Assembly: GCF_005405225.1 (NCBI RefSeq)
Contig: NZ_BJDQ01000013.1
Span: 1 to 58,786 of the forward strand
Reading direction: 5' to 3'
Source: Enterococcus dongliensis
GTDB lineage: Bacteria > Bacillota > Bacilli > Lactobacillales > Enterococcaceae
DNA length: 58,786 nucleotides
Made by a program: the position numbers and the translations under genes. Below the pieces are notes generated by a model that searched no databases, was not told the origin of the DNA, and was given only the letters and a program-made list of their open reading frames with translations. Shown piece after piece: positions 1 to 6,629 of this stretch. Each line of letters starts with the position of its first letter. The first letter of the stretch is position 1.

Positions 1-59
1 ACGAAATGGAAGAAAAGTACTTTAATCATCTGTAAGTATCTGCTCTTTTCGTGTCTACT

Positions 60-299
60 TTATTGACATCTATCCAAAGGTAATTTTATCCCTAACCAAA
101 ACTGCATCAGTAATCTATGAACGTGTATTTTTATGTTCCCAATACTGACAGCAGGATAATATCCATGCATGTATATTTTCTTTTTTGATAATGTAGGATG
201 TTTCTGGCACCATAAAATCGCCTTGGCTAAATCTTCTTCGTCAACAATACAGCCGCATTCATTAACAAAACTAATTTTCTTTTGTTCTTTTACCGTCAT
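60..299 (-). CDS. Small phage protein resembling the start of an HNH-type endonuclease
   Basis: This 79-residue protein begins inside the end of the YopX-like gene (29-base overlap) and has no good ribosome site of its own, so translation is probably coupled. Its C-terminal stretch, with HVHRLLMQFWLG near residues 59-70, resembles the segment that precedes the catalytic His-Asn-His core in phage HNH homing-type nucleases. The reading frame then stops where the catalytic part would be expected. It could be a naturally short DNA-binding protein or the truncated stump of a nuclease. The similarity is recalled from the family pattern and is tentative. Confidence 0.5.
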   Translation of the reverse strand: MTVKEQKKISFVNECGCIVDEEDLAKAILWCQKHPTLSKKKIYMHGYYPAVSIGNIKIHVHRLLMQFWLGIKLPLDRCQ

Positions 300-684
300 T
301 TATAAGATCGCCATCCTCCCATACATTGCCAAGGACTTCATATTGATAAATTGAACTCCCTAATGAACTCATAAATTTTTGATGTCCAAAGCTATCATTA
401 TCTAAATAAAACATCGTATTTCTTTTTGAATACTTAACTACCCCTTTAATCTCAAAAGGTGTACGTAAATCTGTAGTCAGGTGTTGCTGTCCAACAACGA
501 TATCCCCCTCGAAAATCTCAACATCATTTTTATCTTTCAGCCCTGTTGACTGCATAATTTTATAGTCATCCGGACTCATTTCGGCATGTGTTAACAAACT
601 CCCCGCTGATCCATGTTTCATTTTATTGAACTGTTTCACCGATCCACCAAACGGTGTGTACCAAGCTCTAAACTTCTGTATCAT
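271..684 (-). CDS. YopX-family phage protein
   Basis: The 137-residue protein has the layout of the YopX family found in many Firmicute phages: an N-terminal MIQKFRAWYTPF segment, a central block around MQSTGLKDKNDVEIFEGDIV (residues 44-63), and a C-terminal YEVLGNVWED segment. The family forms small beta-rich proteins of unknown function encoded among early genes. The start codon overlaps the stop of the upstream 40-residue ORF as ATGA, with GGGAGGGG just upstream as ribosome site. Its place at the distal end of the early operon is typical. Confidence 0.85.
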   Translation of the reverse strand: MIQKFRAWYTPFGGSVKQFNKMKHGSAGSLLTHAEMSPDDYKIMQSTGLKDKNDVEIFEGDIVVGQQHLTTDLRTPFEIKGVVKYSKRNTMFYLDNDSFGHQKFMSSLGSSIYQYEVLGNVWEDGDLINDGKRTKEN

Positions 685-803
685 TGTTCCCCTCCCAACA
701 GTCTAATAGCCTCTTTAATCTGCAGCTTCTGCCACTCTGTTAAATTAACAGAGCTTAAAATTAAGTCTTTCAGTATGTTGATTGCTAAGTCGTTGTTGAT
801 CAT
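681..803 (-). CDS. 40-residue phage miniprotein
   Basis: A short ORF of 40 codons plus stop lies exactly between its neighbours. Its ATG overlaps the TGA of the upstream 61-residue gene and its own TGA overlaps the ATG of yopX, so all three are joined by ATGA junctions. A strong GGAGG sequence sits seven bases before the start. The predicted protein (MINNDLAINILKDLILSS at the N-terminus) looks alpha-helical and ends in GGEQ. No function is recognised; the two-sided coupling and ribosome site argue that it is really translated. Confidence 0.65.
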   Translation of the reverse strand: MINNDLAINILKDLILSSVNLTEWQKLQIKEAIRLLGGEQ

Positions 804-985
804 TGTGCGTCCTCCGATTCGGTCAAATCGTCAAATAGTTGTGTAGCCTTTTCTTCTCCAGCTCGTAGACGACGCTTAACTGTATTTTTTGTGAATAACT
901 CACCTTCTTCTGTTTCTACGAACTCTCTTTTTAAAGTTTTCATTTTTTCAAATTCTTCTTTGCTATATAATTTCATTTCATTCAT
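800..985 (-). CDS. 61-residue charged phage protein
   Basis: The open frame extends further upstream, but the ATG at 985 is preferred because AAAGGA lies just before it and the longer version would have to read through a GC-rich hairpin. A second ATG nine bases further in (976) has even better spacing to the same ribosome site. The product is highly charged and probably helical (KLYSKEEFEKMKTLKREF), with a basic patch TVKRRLRAGEEK. It is translationally coupled to the next small gene. No family was recognised. Confidence 0.6.
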   Translation of the reverse strand: MNEMKLYSKEEFEKMKTLKREFVETEEGELFTKNTVKRRLRAGEEKATQLFDDLTESEDAQ

Positions 986-1006
986 CCTTTCAATGCCCAG
1001 CTCACT

Positions 1007-1037
1007 GACCGCCGACTTATCCCGGCGGTCTTTTTTT
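1007..1037 (+). terminator. Plus-strand intrinsic terminator inside the leftward early operon
   Basis: An 8-bp perfect stem (GACCGCCG with CGGCGGTC) with an eight-base loop is followed by seven T residues when read on the plus strand. It points against the direction of the surrounding genes. Confidence 0.7.
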
Positions 1038-1064
1038 GTTTGGGCTAACGTTGTATAATACACT

Positions 1065-1101
1065 CAGGTTAGATAAATAACTTTCTGATCAATCTAACCT
1101 G
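1065..1101. repeat. 10-bp inverted repeat in a non-coding gap
   Basis: CAGGTTAGAT at 1065-1074 is matched exactly by ATCTAACCTG at 1092-1101. No T-tract follows on either strand, so it is more likely an RNA structure or protein site than a terminator. Confidence 0.6.
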
Positions 1102-1103
1102 AT

Positions 1104-1135
1104 GGCTGCCTGTTCATAATCAAGCAGTCTTTTTC
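1104..1135 (+). terminator. Second plus-strand terminator-like hairpin in the early operon
   Basis: GGCTGCCTG (1104-1112) pairs with CAAGCAGTC (1121-1129) except for one C-A mismatch and one G-U pair, with an eight-base loop, followed by TTTTT on the plus strand. It has the same build as the element at 1007-1037. Confidence 0.45.
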
Positions 1136-1137
1136 TG

Positions 1138-1153
1138 TGCAGTTGGGTCGGTT
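1138..1153. repeat. 16-bp direct repeat, copy 1
   Basis: TGCAGTTGGGTCGGTT occurs here and again at 1689-1704, both times upstream of an early gene. On the minus strand it can encode NRPNC, and in this copy the adjoining frame has further cysteines (CNRPNCTEKDC) but no ATG start. Confidence 0.8.
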
Positions 1154-1222
1154 GCAAAAACCACTCAATTCTTGTAATTTGGTTGCAACGACTCAAAAAC
1201 GTTGATATAAAGACTTTTTATT

Positions 1223-1669
1223 TTAAAATTCACTTAATGATTGAATAACTTCAACAGAGCTGATCGTATACCACCTCGGTAAATAGTCATTTCTAATAAA
1301 CCAGTCAAATACAAGATTTTCTAATTCTTCTCTATCCTCTTTAGTTACATCATCCAAATAAGTCTCTGCCCATTCGCCACCTTCGTCATAGGCACTTTCC
1401 TGAACGTTCTCTATTAATGTATCTACACAGAATGGAACAGCCGAAGCATTCATTTGACCTACCAAGAATTCTGTAACGACCTCATCAGGAGTGCTGCCCA
1501 TTTCATCATCTAAATATTCCGTATCAGGGTTGCCATTAAATCGATGAGCTGATTCCAAACCAGCTTTTATTGCTTCTTCTTTAGAGCCGAAATAATCACA
1601 TGATTGCCAAATATCTTCTTTTAGAGAACACATCCATTTTTTATCTATCTGATCTTTTTTCAAGTCCAT
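1223..1669 (-). CDS. Acidic phage protein of unknown function
   Basis: A 148-residue, strongly acidic protein with many Trp and Tyr residues (for example EDIWQSCDYFGSKEEAIKAG at residues 18-37 and FDWFIRNDYLPRWYTIS near the C-terminus). ACGAGGTAG lies eight bases before the ATG. It has no signal peptide or membrane segment. The composition resembles small cytoplasmic phage proteins, some of which imitate DNA or bind host proteins, but nothing in the sequence proves such a role. Confidence 0.75.
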   Translation of the reverse strand: MDLKKDQIDKKWMCSLKEDIWQSCDYFGSKEEAIKAGLESAHRFNGNPDTEYLDDEMGSTPDEVVTEFLVGQMNASAVPFCVDTLIENVQESAYDEGGEWAETYLDDVTKEDREELENLVFDWFIRNDYLPRWYTISSVEVIQSLSEF

Positions 1670-1674
1670 TTTTT

Positions 1675-1782
1675 CTACCTCGTTTCTATGCAGTTGGGTC
1701 GGTTAGCGGAAGAAACGCTTATTTCACATGAAGGAGCGCTTGTCTTATTCTCCCATTTCTCAATCAATTCCTGTTTTTCCAT
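1675..1782 (-). CDS. 35-residue phage miniprotein
   Basis: A 36-codon frame starts behind a very strong AAGGAGGAAG ribosome site and ends only five bases before the next ATG. The protein begins MEKQELIEKWENK, a likely amphipathic helix, and ends with SSANRPNCIETR, whose NRPNC is encoded by the second copy of the 16-bp repeat. The excellent ribosome site and tight spacing support translation; the function is unknown. Confidence 0.65.
   Translation of the reverse strand: MEKQELIEKWENKTSAPSCEISVSSANRPNCIETR
1689..1704. repeat. 16-bp direct repeat, copy 2
   Basis: This is an exact copy of TGCAGTTGGGTCGGTT at 1138-1153. Here it lies inside the 3' end of the 35-residue ORF. Confidence 0.8.
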
Positions 1783-1808
1783 TACTACTTCCTCCTTGAT
1801 TTCTTCCG

Positions 1809-2357
1809 TTAACTAACTAATATTTCTTTTTTGTTAATTTCTTCGAACATAACTTTATCCGGCAATATTTTTGAAGTGATATAAACACTTGAAAACGGCG
1901 GATTTAAAGCTGTTTTTCCACTTGAATAATCTTTCATGAATGAAATTCGGCGATTTAAATATAAAATTTCAAACTCGTGATCCCTGAAAAGTTCGAAACG
2001 TTTTTGGCTTTCAAAAAGTCCAACGACACCGATTAACATCGCAAAGGGCTTTTCAGTTTCAAATAATTTTTCTAAAACTTCTGTTTTTACCGAATAAGGC
2101 GGGTTACTAACGATATATTCGCACCAGTCGCAAATTTCTGAGTTCACTAATTCAAAGAAATCTTCGCCGTTGAAAATGTGAGTATTTATGACTGTGCACC
2201 CCTTATCTTCTAACATTTTTACGTAAAGGCTGTCTTTGGTGTCAAATGGACACCAAACTTTCGCCCCATCCGGAATATATTTTAAAATCGGCATAACGCC
2301 ATATTTTGGCGTGAAAAATTCATCATTTTTGCTATTTGCAACTTGATCTAATTTCAT
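1809..2357 (-). CDS. Phage DNA N6-adenine methyltransferase-like protein
   Basis: The 182-residue protein carries YIVSNPPYS at about residues 81-89, the NPPY catalytic motif of N6-adenine methyltransferases. The expected glycine-rich AdoMet motif is not obvious; the segment VWCPFDTKDSLYVKML near residues 34-49 may stand in for it, as in the short phage proteins of this type often mislabelled as sugar-phosphate nucleotidyltransferases. AAGGAAG precedes the start. It may modify phage DNA to escape restriction, or be a degenerate relative without activity. No cognate nuclease lies beside it, so it looks like an orphan enzyme. Confidence 0.72.
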   Translation of the reverse strand: MKLDQVANSKNDEFFTPKYGVMPILKYIPDGAKVWCPFDTKDSLYVKMLEDKGCTVINTHIFNGEDFFELVNSEICDWCEYIVSNPPYSVKTEVLEKLFETEKPFAMLIGVVGLFESQKRFELFRDHEFEILYLNRRISFMKDYSSGKTALNPPFSSVYITSKILPDKVMFEEINKKEILVS

Positions 2358-2423
2358 ATTAATCTTCCTTTCTTTCCTCTTTGATAGTTCCAGTTACTGG
2401 AGCCATGCTAATTCCACCACTCG

Positions 2424-2612
2424 TTACTGCTCCAGCTTCATCAACTTTTTAGTGAACGGATTTCTTTCGTACAGCTCGCCTGACTCAATGTTCACCACAA
2501 TCACAACGCCATTGACCTCTGCCGAAAAGTGAACGCTATCCCACTGACGATAATTTCTAAGCCGCTGATAGCCGTATTTTGACGCTATTTCACGAATTAA
2601 TTTTTTGGGCAT
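2424..2612 (-). CDS. Small basic phage protein
   Basis: A 62-residue protein with a basic, probably helical N-terminus (KKLIREIASKYGYQRLRNYR) followed by a predicted beta-hairpin (VHFSAEVNGVVIVVNIESG). The start lies 16 bases inside the upstream zinc-finger gene, so the two are translationally coupled. The family was not recognised; small nucleic-acid binding is possible from the charge but is only inference. The 66-base gap after it, up to the methyltransferase-like gene, holds no convincing gene. Confidence 0.65.
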   Translation of the reverse strand: MPKKLIREIASKYGYQRLRNYRQWDSVHFSAEVNGVVIVVNIESGELYERNPFTKKLMKLEQ

Positions 2613-3055
2613 AAATCATACACATCTTTCTTTTTCAGATTGACGCGCCGATTCAGTTTTGCTACCACTTTTTCATCGATTGAGTTGCATTTAACGATTT
2701 CAAAACTAGCGGCGTTACTATATTCATTGACCAACTTCCCCTCACACGAATAGACACATTGTGGGCAATCTAGCTCGTATAACACGTCATACTTAAATTT
2801 CGGACGTTTAGATCGCATCCAATTTTGCATTTCAGCAAACTTGTCCTTTTTTGGTTTTTTATTTTTCGTTCGCAACTTCGCTGCGCAACTCTTGCAGCGC
2901 TTTAGTTTCCAGATGTTATCATTTTTGACTATGCGTTCTCTGCCACAGGAACATCTAGCAATCCATTCCCTGTCGTTTTCTGCAGGTCTGACGATCGTGT
3001 AATCTCCGTATATTTCGCCAGTACGATCACGCTTCTTATTTTTTGTGGCTTCCAT
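2597..3055 (-). CDS. Phage zinc-finger protein
   Basis: The frame can be extended to 3073, but the ATG at 3055 is chosen because AGAGGT precedes it at good spacing. The 152-residue product has a CSCGRERIVK...CKSCAAK arrangement near its N-terminal third, which can bind one zinc ion, and a second CPQC pair further on. The rest is rich in Lys and Arg. Such proteins are common among early phage genes and probably bind DNA or RNA. It follows the resolvase gene directly and overlaps the next gene, so it belongs to the same transcript. Confidence 0.72.
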   Translation of the reverse strand: MEATKNKKRDRTGEIYGDYTIVRPAENDREWIARCSCGRERIVKNDNIWKLKRCKSCAAKLRTKNKKPKKDKFAEMQNWMRSKRPKFKYDVLYELDCPQCVYSCEGKLVNEYSNAASFEIVKCNSIDEKVVAKLNRRVNLKKKDVYDLCPKN

Positions 3056-3069
3056 CAACGAACCTCTTT

Positions 3070-3573
3070 TCATTTCAAGTCTTCAAGAATATTTCTGCGG
3101 TAATCAATAATTCCAGTCGCTTGATCCACCTCGTATTGCTCTAATCTCGCGATAGGAATCGATTTGCGCTTGTTTAAAAGCATTTCTTGCTCAATGGTCA
3201 TGTAACTGTCTATATCGACTAAAAACACTCGCCTAGCGTTTTCTAAAGCAATTAGGAAAAAGGCTTGCCCACCACTTTTTTTGAAGTCTTTTAGAAATGC
3301 TTTTTGGTGTGGTTTGACCGTTACGACTTTGCCTGATCCAAACGGAAAATTCGTCTTGTTAGCGGTCAATTTGCAGTCAAAGGCAATCGGTGTGCCGTCT
3401 AAATGTCCGATAAAGTCACATCCTGTTTTGGTGTCTCTAACAATAATCTGGCGGCCGCCTTGCCTGATTGTTTTCGTGCCGTTCGGAATCTTTTCGACAA
3501 CCCCAAATCCTTTGACACGATAGAATTGATTCACGCTCTCAATATGTTTTTCAAACTGACTCCAAGGCTTCAT
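3070..3573 (-). CDS. RecU-like Holliday junction resolvase
   Basis: The 167-residue protein matches the phage branch of the RecU/PD-(D/E)XK fold: GCDFIGHLDGTPIAFDCK (residues 51-68) contains the acidic residues and the final Lys of the active site, followed by NKTNFPFGSGKVV and HQKAFLKDFKKSGGQAFFLI, both typical of RecU. It should cut four-way junctions formed during recombination-dependent replication, and so complements the Bet annealase and exonuclease encoded in the same operon. It overlaps its upstream neighbour by four bases. Confidence 0.82.
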   Translation of the reverse strand: MKPWSQFEKHIESVNQFYRVKGFGVVEKIPNGTKTIRQGGRQIIVRDTKTGCDFIGHLDGTPIAFDCKLTANKTNFPFGSGKVVTVKPHQKAFLKDFKKSGGQAFFLIALENARRVFLVDIDSYMTIEQEMLLNKRKSIPIARLEQYEVDQATGIIDYRRNILEDLK

Positions 3574-3857
3574 GCACTTATTACCTGCCTTTTTTGAAGT
3601 TCAACTAGTTTCTCATTCGCCTTGTCTTTCCAAAATGAGTAAGATTTATCCATCAAATTCCGAAGATCATTTTGGTTAGGGAAAACAACTAAGTAAAAAA
3701 TGATCATGTATTTTTTGAATTGCCATTGCAGTTCTCTCAGTGGCGGTTCTTCTTCGCTATATACTGATTTCAGAGTGTTTAAGGGATAAATCATACATTG
3801 TTGATAATTTAAAGGCAGCAGATCAGTAATACTTTTCGCTAATTCATAATCAGTCAT
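3570..3857 (-). CDS. Phage protein of unknown function, 95 residues
   Basis: The protein is mainly helical, with a hydrophobic aromatic stretch YMIIFYLVVFPNQ near residues 50-62 that is too short and broken for a clear membrane segment. It starts within the last codons of the DnaD-like gene (8-base overlap) and ends in the resolvase gene start. The position between replication initiator and resolvase suggests a part in phage DNA metabolism, but no family was recognised. Confidence 0.65.
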   Translation of the reverse strand: MTDYELAKSITDLLPLNYQQCMIYPLNTLKSVYSEEEPPLRELQWQFKKYMIIFYLVVFPNQNDLRNLMDKSYSFWKDKANEKLVELQKRQVISA

Positions 3858-4704
3858 TTATCGTCACTCCTAAGTTAATCAATTCTTGTCGGGCTTTTTC
3901 AGACGCCTCTGCCTCAGTCATCGGATTTGCAATGTGATCCGGTAATGGTTCGACACGTCGGTTATTATTTTTATAAGTTTGCTTAGGCTTCTTGTTTGCC
4001 TTGGCTTTTTCTATGTTGTCGATCCCATCGTTTTTCCAGTTGCTTAAAATCGTGTTTACATACGGCTTAACTCCTCGCATATCAACGGACTGCTCAAAAG
4101 CAAGCTCTAACGCATAACAAATCATTTCATTAGGCCATGTATCGCACCAGTTGATAATTGCACCTTGCAACACACCGTTAAGCGGCCGAAGCTTTCCCCA
4201 CAAATCATTAGCAAGCCCCAAAGGAGATTTTCCCTCATCATGATTATTCTCTTTAGTTTTGTTTTGTTTAGTCTTGTTTATATAAGCTGAAGTATCTACT
4301 GAAGAATCTACTGAACTATCTACTGAAGAATCTACTGAAGAATCTACTGAAGAATCTACTGTAGTATCTACAGGAATATTTCCAGTAGTAGCATTATCTA
4401 CAGGAGTCTTTACTGTAAAATTTCCAGTTATATCAGATAAGATATAAATTCCAGCTTTTGTTCTACCACGCTTTTTATATTGAAGGAGCCCGTTTTGGAT
4501 TAACTGATTCCTATTATTAATCAATGTTTTTTCAGACGTTTTAGTCATTGATTGTAGCCTTGTATTTGAAATAGATAACTCCTTCTGCCAACCGCTCAGG
4601 TTTGCTACTCGCATAAGCTTGTACCAAAGCAACTGTGCCCCAGGCCCGATGTCATTAAACTCATTCAAATTTTCGAAAGCATTAATCTGTCTGATGTAGT
4701 CCAA
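3850..4704 (-). CDS. DnaD-type phage replication initiator
   Basis: This 284-residue protein has an N-terminal winged-helix region (residues 1-95, with SISNTRLQSMTKTSEKTLIN and a GLLQYKKRGR wing) and a C-terminal DnaB/DnaD-like helical region (residues 160-235, ending in VKPYVNTILSNWKNDGI). Such proteins bind the phage origin and help load the host helicase. The two domains are joined by a striking repeated linker of VDSS units. A phage origin may therefore lie in or near this gene, although I could not identify one. GGAGG precedes the start. Confidence 0.88.
   Translation of the reverse strand: MDYIRQINAFENLNEFNDIGPGAQLLWYKLMRVANLSGWQKELSISNTRLQSMTKTSEKTLINNRNQLIQNGLLQYKKRGRTKAGIYILSDITGNFTVKTPVDNATTGNIPVDTTVDSSVDSSVDSSVDSSVDSSVDTSAYINKTKQNKTKENNHDEGKSPLGLANDLWGKLRPLNGVLQGAIINWCDTWPNEMICYALELAFEQSVDMRGVKPYVNTILSNWKNDGIDNIEKAKANKKPKQTYKNNNRRVEPLPDHIANPMTEAEASEKARQELINLGVTIND
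4290..4372. repeat. 12-bp tandem repeat coding for VDSS units
   Basis: About seven in-frame 12-base units (core TCTACTGAAGAA on the plus strand) encode VDTT, five VDSS and VDTS in the linker of the DnaD-like protein. Unit number should vary by slippage without frameshift. Confidence 0.9.
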
Positions 4705-4719
4705 AATCGTTCCTCCTTT

Positions 4720-5526
4720 CTATAGATCATTCATATTGATAAAACCTGTAATTCGTTTATGACCTCTGCAATAATCACATTGACCGCATTGAGTAGGTTC
4801 TTCTTGTCCCATCTTCACTCGATGAATATGATCAATGTTTTCTTCCAATCTCGATAGTTCTGATTGCATCTTCGATTCGTCTAAAGTAATTAAACCAACG
4901 TCACTAGGTGCCTGTTTGCTAACTGCTGCAATGAATGGAACGAACTGTTTATTGTACTGTTGCTCTAACAACTCTCGATAGACAGCCATTTGAAGCGCAT
5001 ATCCGTAACGTTCGATGAAGTTAGCTCCAGTGCCCCAATAAAGGTCATACTTCTTTTCATGTATATCTTTTGTTGTCTTGATATCAACAAAGTAACCATC
5101 ATTTAGATTTAAACAATCAATCTTGCCTTTCCATTCGATTCCAAATAGTTCGCCAGCCACAATGACTTCCTTATCACCTTGATAAATTTGATTGAATGCT
5201 GGTTCCTGTTCTAACCGATCAATCATCTGTTCTGCAATTTGAAAGTCTTTTAAAAGTCCGTAAGGTTTTCGACTGGAGAACATTTTCTCTTTGTTCTCTG
5301 CTTTAAAAGATTCATGCGCTTCTGCTGATTCAAAATAAGAATGAACATAATTCCCAACTAATAAAGGCTTTTTATCGCTGTCTGGTTGCCACTCGCCTTT
5401 TAGCTTGGCTAAAGCAGCAGCTGGACACTTTATGAAGTCCTTATATTGGCTGACTGACATATAATGCCAATCAGCCTCATTTGAATAGTAATTTTCATCA
5501 GAAAGGATATTCGTCTCCATCTTCAT
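4720..5526 (-). CDS. Phage PD-(D/E)XK exonuclease (RecB/Cas4-like fold), partner of the annealase
   Basis: The conserved core is EWKGKIDCLNLNDGYFVDIK at about residues 130-150, with the Asp and the D-I-K triad of a PD-(D/E)XK nuclease, followed by YALQMAVYRELL. The C-terminus has CGQCDYC, which could bind metal or an iron-sulfur cluster. Proteins of this type act as 5'-3' exonucleases that make single strands for a Bet or RecT annealase, and the annealase gene lies directly upstream, overlapping it. The start is uncertain: the frame opens at 5565, while ATGs at 5526 and 5520 are equally plausible; I list 5526. Confidence 0.82.
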   Translation of the reverse strand: MKMETNILSDENYYSNEADWHYMSVSQYKDFIKCPAAALAKLKGEWQPDSDKKPLLVGNYVHSYFESAEAHESFKAENKEKMFSSRKPYGLLKDFQIAEQMIDRLEQEPAFNQIYQGDKEVIVAGELFGIEWKGKIDCLNLNDGYFVDIKTTKDIHEKKYDLYWGTGANFIERYGYALQMAVYRELLEQQYNKQFVPFIAAVSKQAPSDVGLITLDESKMQSELSRLEENIDHIHRVKMGQEEPTQCGQCDYCRGHKRITGFINMNDL

Positions 5527-6295
5527 CAATTGGAGCCACTTCCTCTCTATCAAAATTGATTGCATTTGGATCTTTATAATTAAGATCTAATGATTCTTGC
5601 TCAGGTTCGCTTTCTAGCTCGACTACATCAGCTTCTCTAGGACCATTCACGGCATTGCTAAAGAATTTGTTTTCTAGTTCCTGTGTTTTTTCAGGTTCAG
5701 GCGTTACTTGTTTAGCATTTGTTTGTTGCAATTTTACATTTTGGTCATCTTCTGTATACATAGCACCTAAAGCTTCTGGAAAGGCTTCTCTTAATGCGTT
5801 AACTATTGCTGTTTTTCTAATCATTGTGTTTGGCATATTCTTCCAAGTAGCTTGTCCTTTAGAAAATTCTTCCAATGCTACTTGAGAGACAATTGGCATC
5901 GTTCTATCTTTTCTATAAACCTTAGCCCAGCCGCCGATTAACACATCTTTAGGCAATTTAATCGCTCCAGCCAATTCCTTAATTTCTTCACCACGTTGGA
6001 CAACGATTCCTGCTTCAAATCCATCATATTGAGGATGACTTTCTGCTCGTTTCATAAAAGCTTCTTTTGAAACAATAATTTGTGCAGGTTGTGTTCCGAA
6101 CTTGACTAAATATGCTTCATTCAAGAATGGATTTAGCTTTTGATACTTAGCTAATTGTAGAAACATTACTAACTCTTGGTCCGTCACATTCCCATTTCCA
6201 GAGACAAGATATTGTTTAACCATGTTCCCGGTAAGTTTTACTTCTTCACCGTTCACTTCATATTCAATCGGTTTTTCTAGAATTTCATTACTCAC
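5498..6295 (-). CDS. bet: Bet/RecT-family single-strand annealing protein
   Basis: The 265-residue protein carries the signature of the phage Bet (Red-beta) branch of the RecT superfamily: TDQELVMFLQLAKYQKLNPF (residues 38-57), QIIVSKEAFMKRAESHPQY, GGWAKVYRKDR and a closing RKTAIVNALREAFPEALG. It anneals complementary single strands during recombination and replication. The tail after about residue 185 is acidic and probably disordered, ending DEDGDEYPF, similar to tails that contact single-strand binding protein. It is encoded directly before its exonuclease partner. Confidence 0.9.
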   Translation of the reverse strand: MSNEILEKPIEYEVNGEEVKLTGNMVKQYLVSGNGNVTDQELVMFLQLAKYQKLNPFLNEAYLVKFGTQPAQIIVSKEAFMKRAESHPQYDGFEAGIVVQRGEEIKELAGAIKLPKDVLIGGWAKVYRKDRTMPIVSQVALEEFSKGQATWKNMPNTMIRKTAIVNALREAFPEALGAMYTEDDQNVKLQQTNAKQVTPEPEKTQELENKFFSNAVNGPREADVVELESEPEQESLDLNYKDPNAINFDREEVAPIDEDGDEYPF

Positions 6296-6617
6296 GGTCC
6301 AACACTCCTTCTAGTTTCTTCTGTAGGTATTCTCTGCCTTCAACGGCAAAGCTATAGTCTTGATATTCAATGCCGATATCATCGATCAATTCCACGTAAT
6401 TATCGATCACTACGTATTTAGCAAAGGTGACTTTTACTAATCTGTCTTGCGTGATTTCTCTTTTCGAAAAGACAACTTTCATAACTAAATCGCTAGGAAA
6501 AACCTGAGTGCCATAATCATCGAACATATAATCATATTCAGTATTGATATTGCTTTGACTAACATTTGTAAAAATATGACTCTTTGTATCTGCCATTGCA
6601 CGATCGTAATTAAACAT
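6288..6617 (-). CDS. Phage early protein of unknown function, 109 residues
   Basis: An acidic, Tyr- and Val-rich protein that looks largely beta-stranded (DLVMKVVFSKREI, RLVKVTFAKYVVIDNYVEL). AGGAGGATTATATC precedes the start, an excellent ribosome site. It overlaps the annealase gene by eight bases and immediately precedes the recombination genes, so a role in that module is plausible but unproven. No family was recognised. Confidence 0.7.
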   Translation of the reverse strand: MFNYDRAMADTKSHIFTNVSQSNINTEYDYMFDDYGTQVFPSDLVMKVVFSKREITQDRLVKVTFAKYVVIDNYVELIDDIGIEYQDYSFAVEGREYLQKKLEGVLDRE

Positions 6618-6629
6618 GATATAATCCTC

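Noticed and set aside
1-29. Possible start of a further leftward gene (MIKVLFFHF...) running off the left edge
   Set aside because: Only nine codons are visible and the ribosome site is weak, so it cannot be supported.
2358-2423. 15-codon frame (MAPVTGTIKEERKED) between the methyltransferase-like gene and its upstream neighbour
   Set aside because: No ribosome site precedes its ATG and it is too short to judge.
4290-4372. Short regular repeats considered as a CRISPR array
   Set aside because: The 12-base units are contiguous, without spacers, and are in frame in a coding region.
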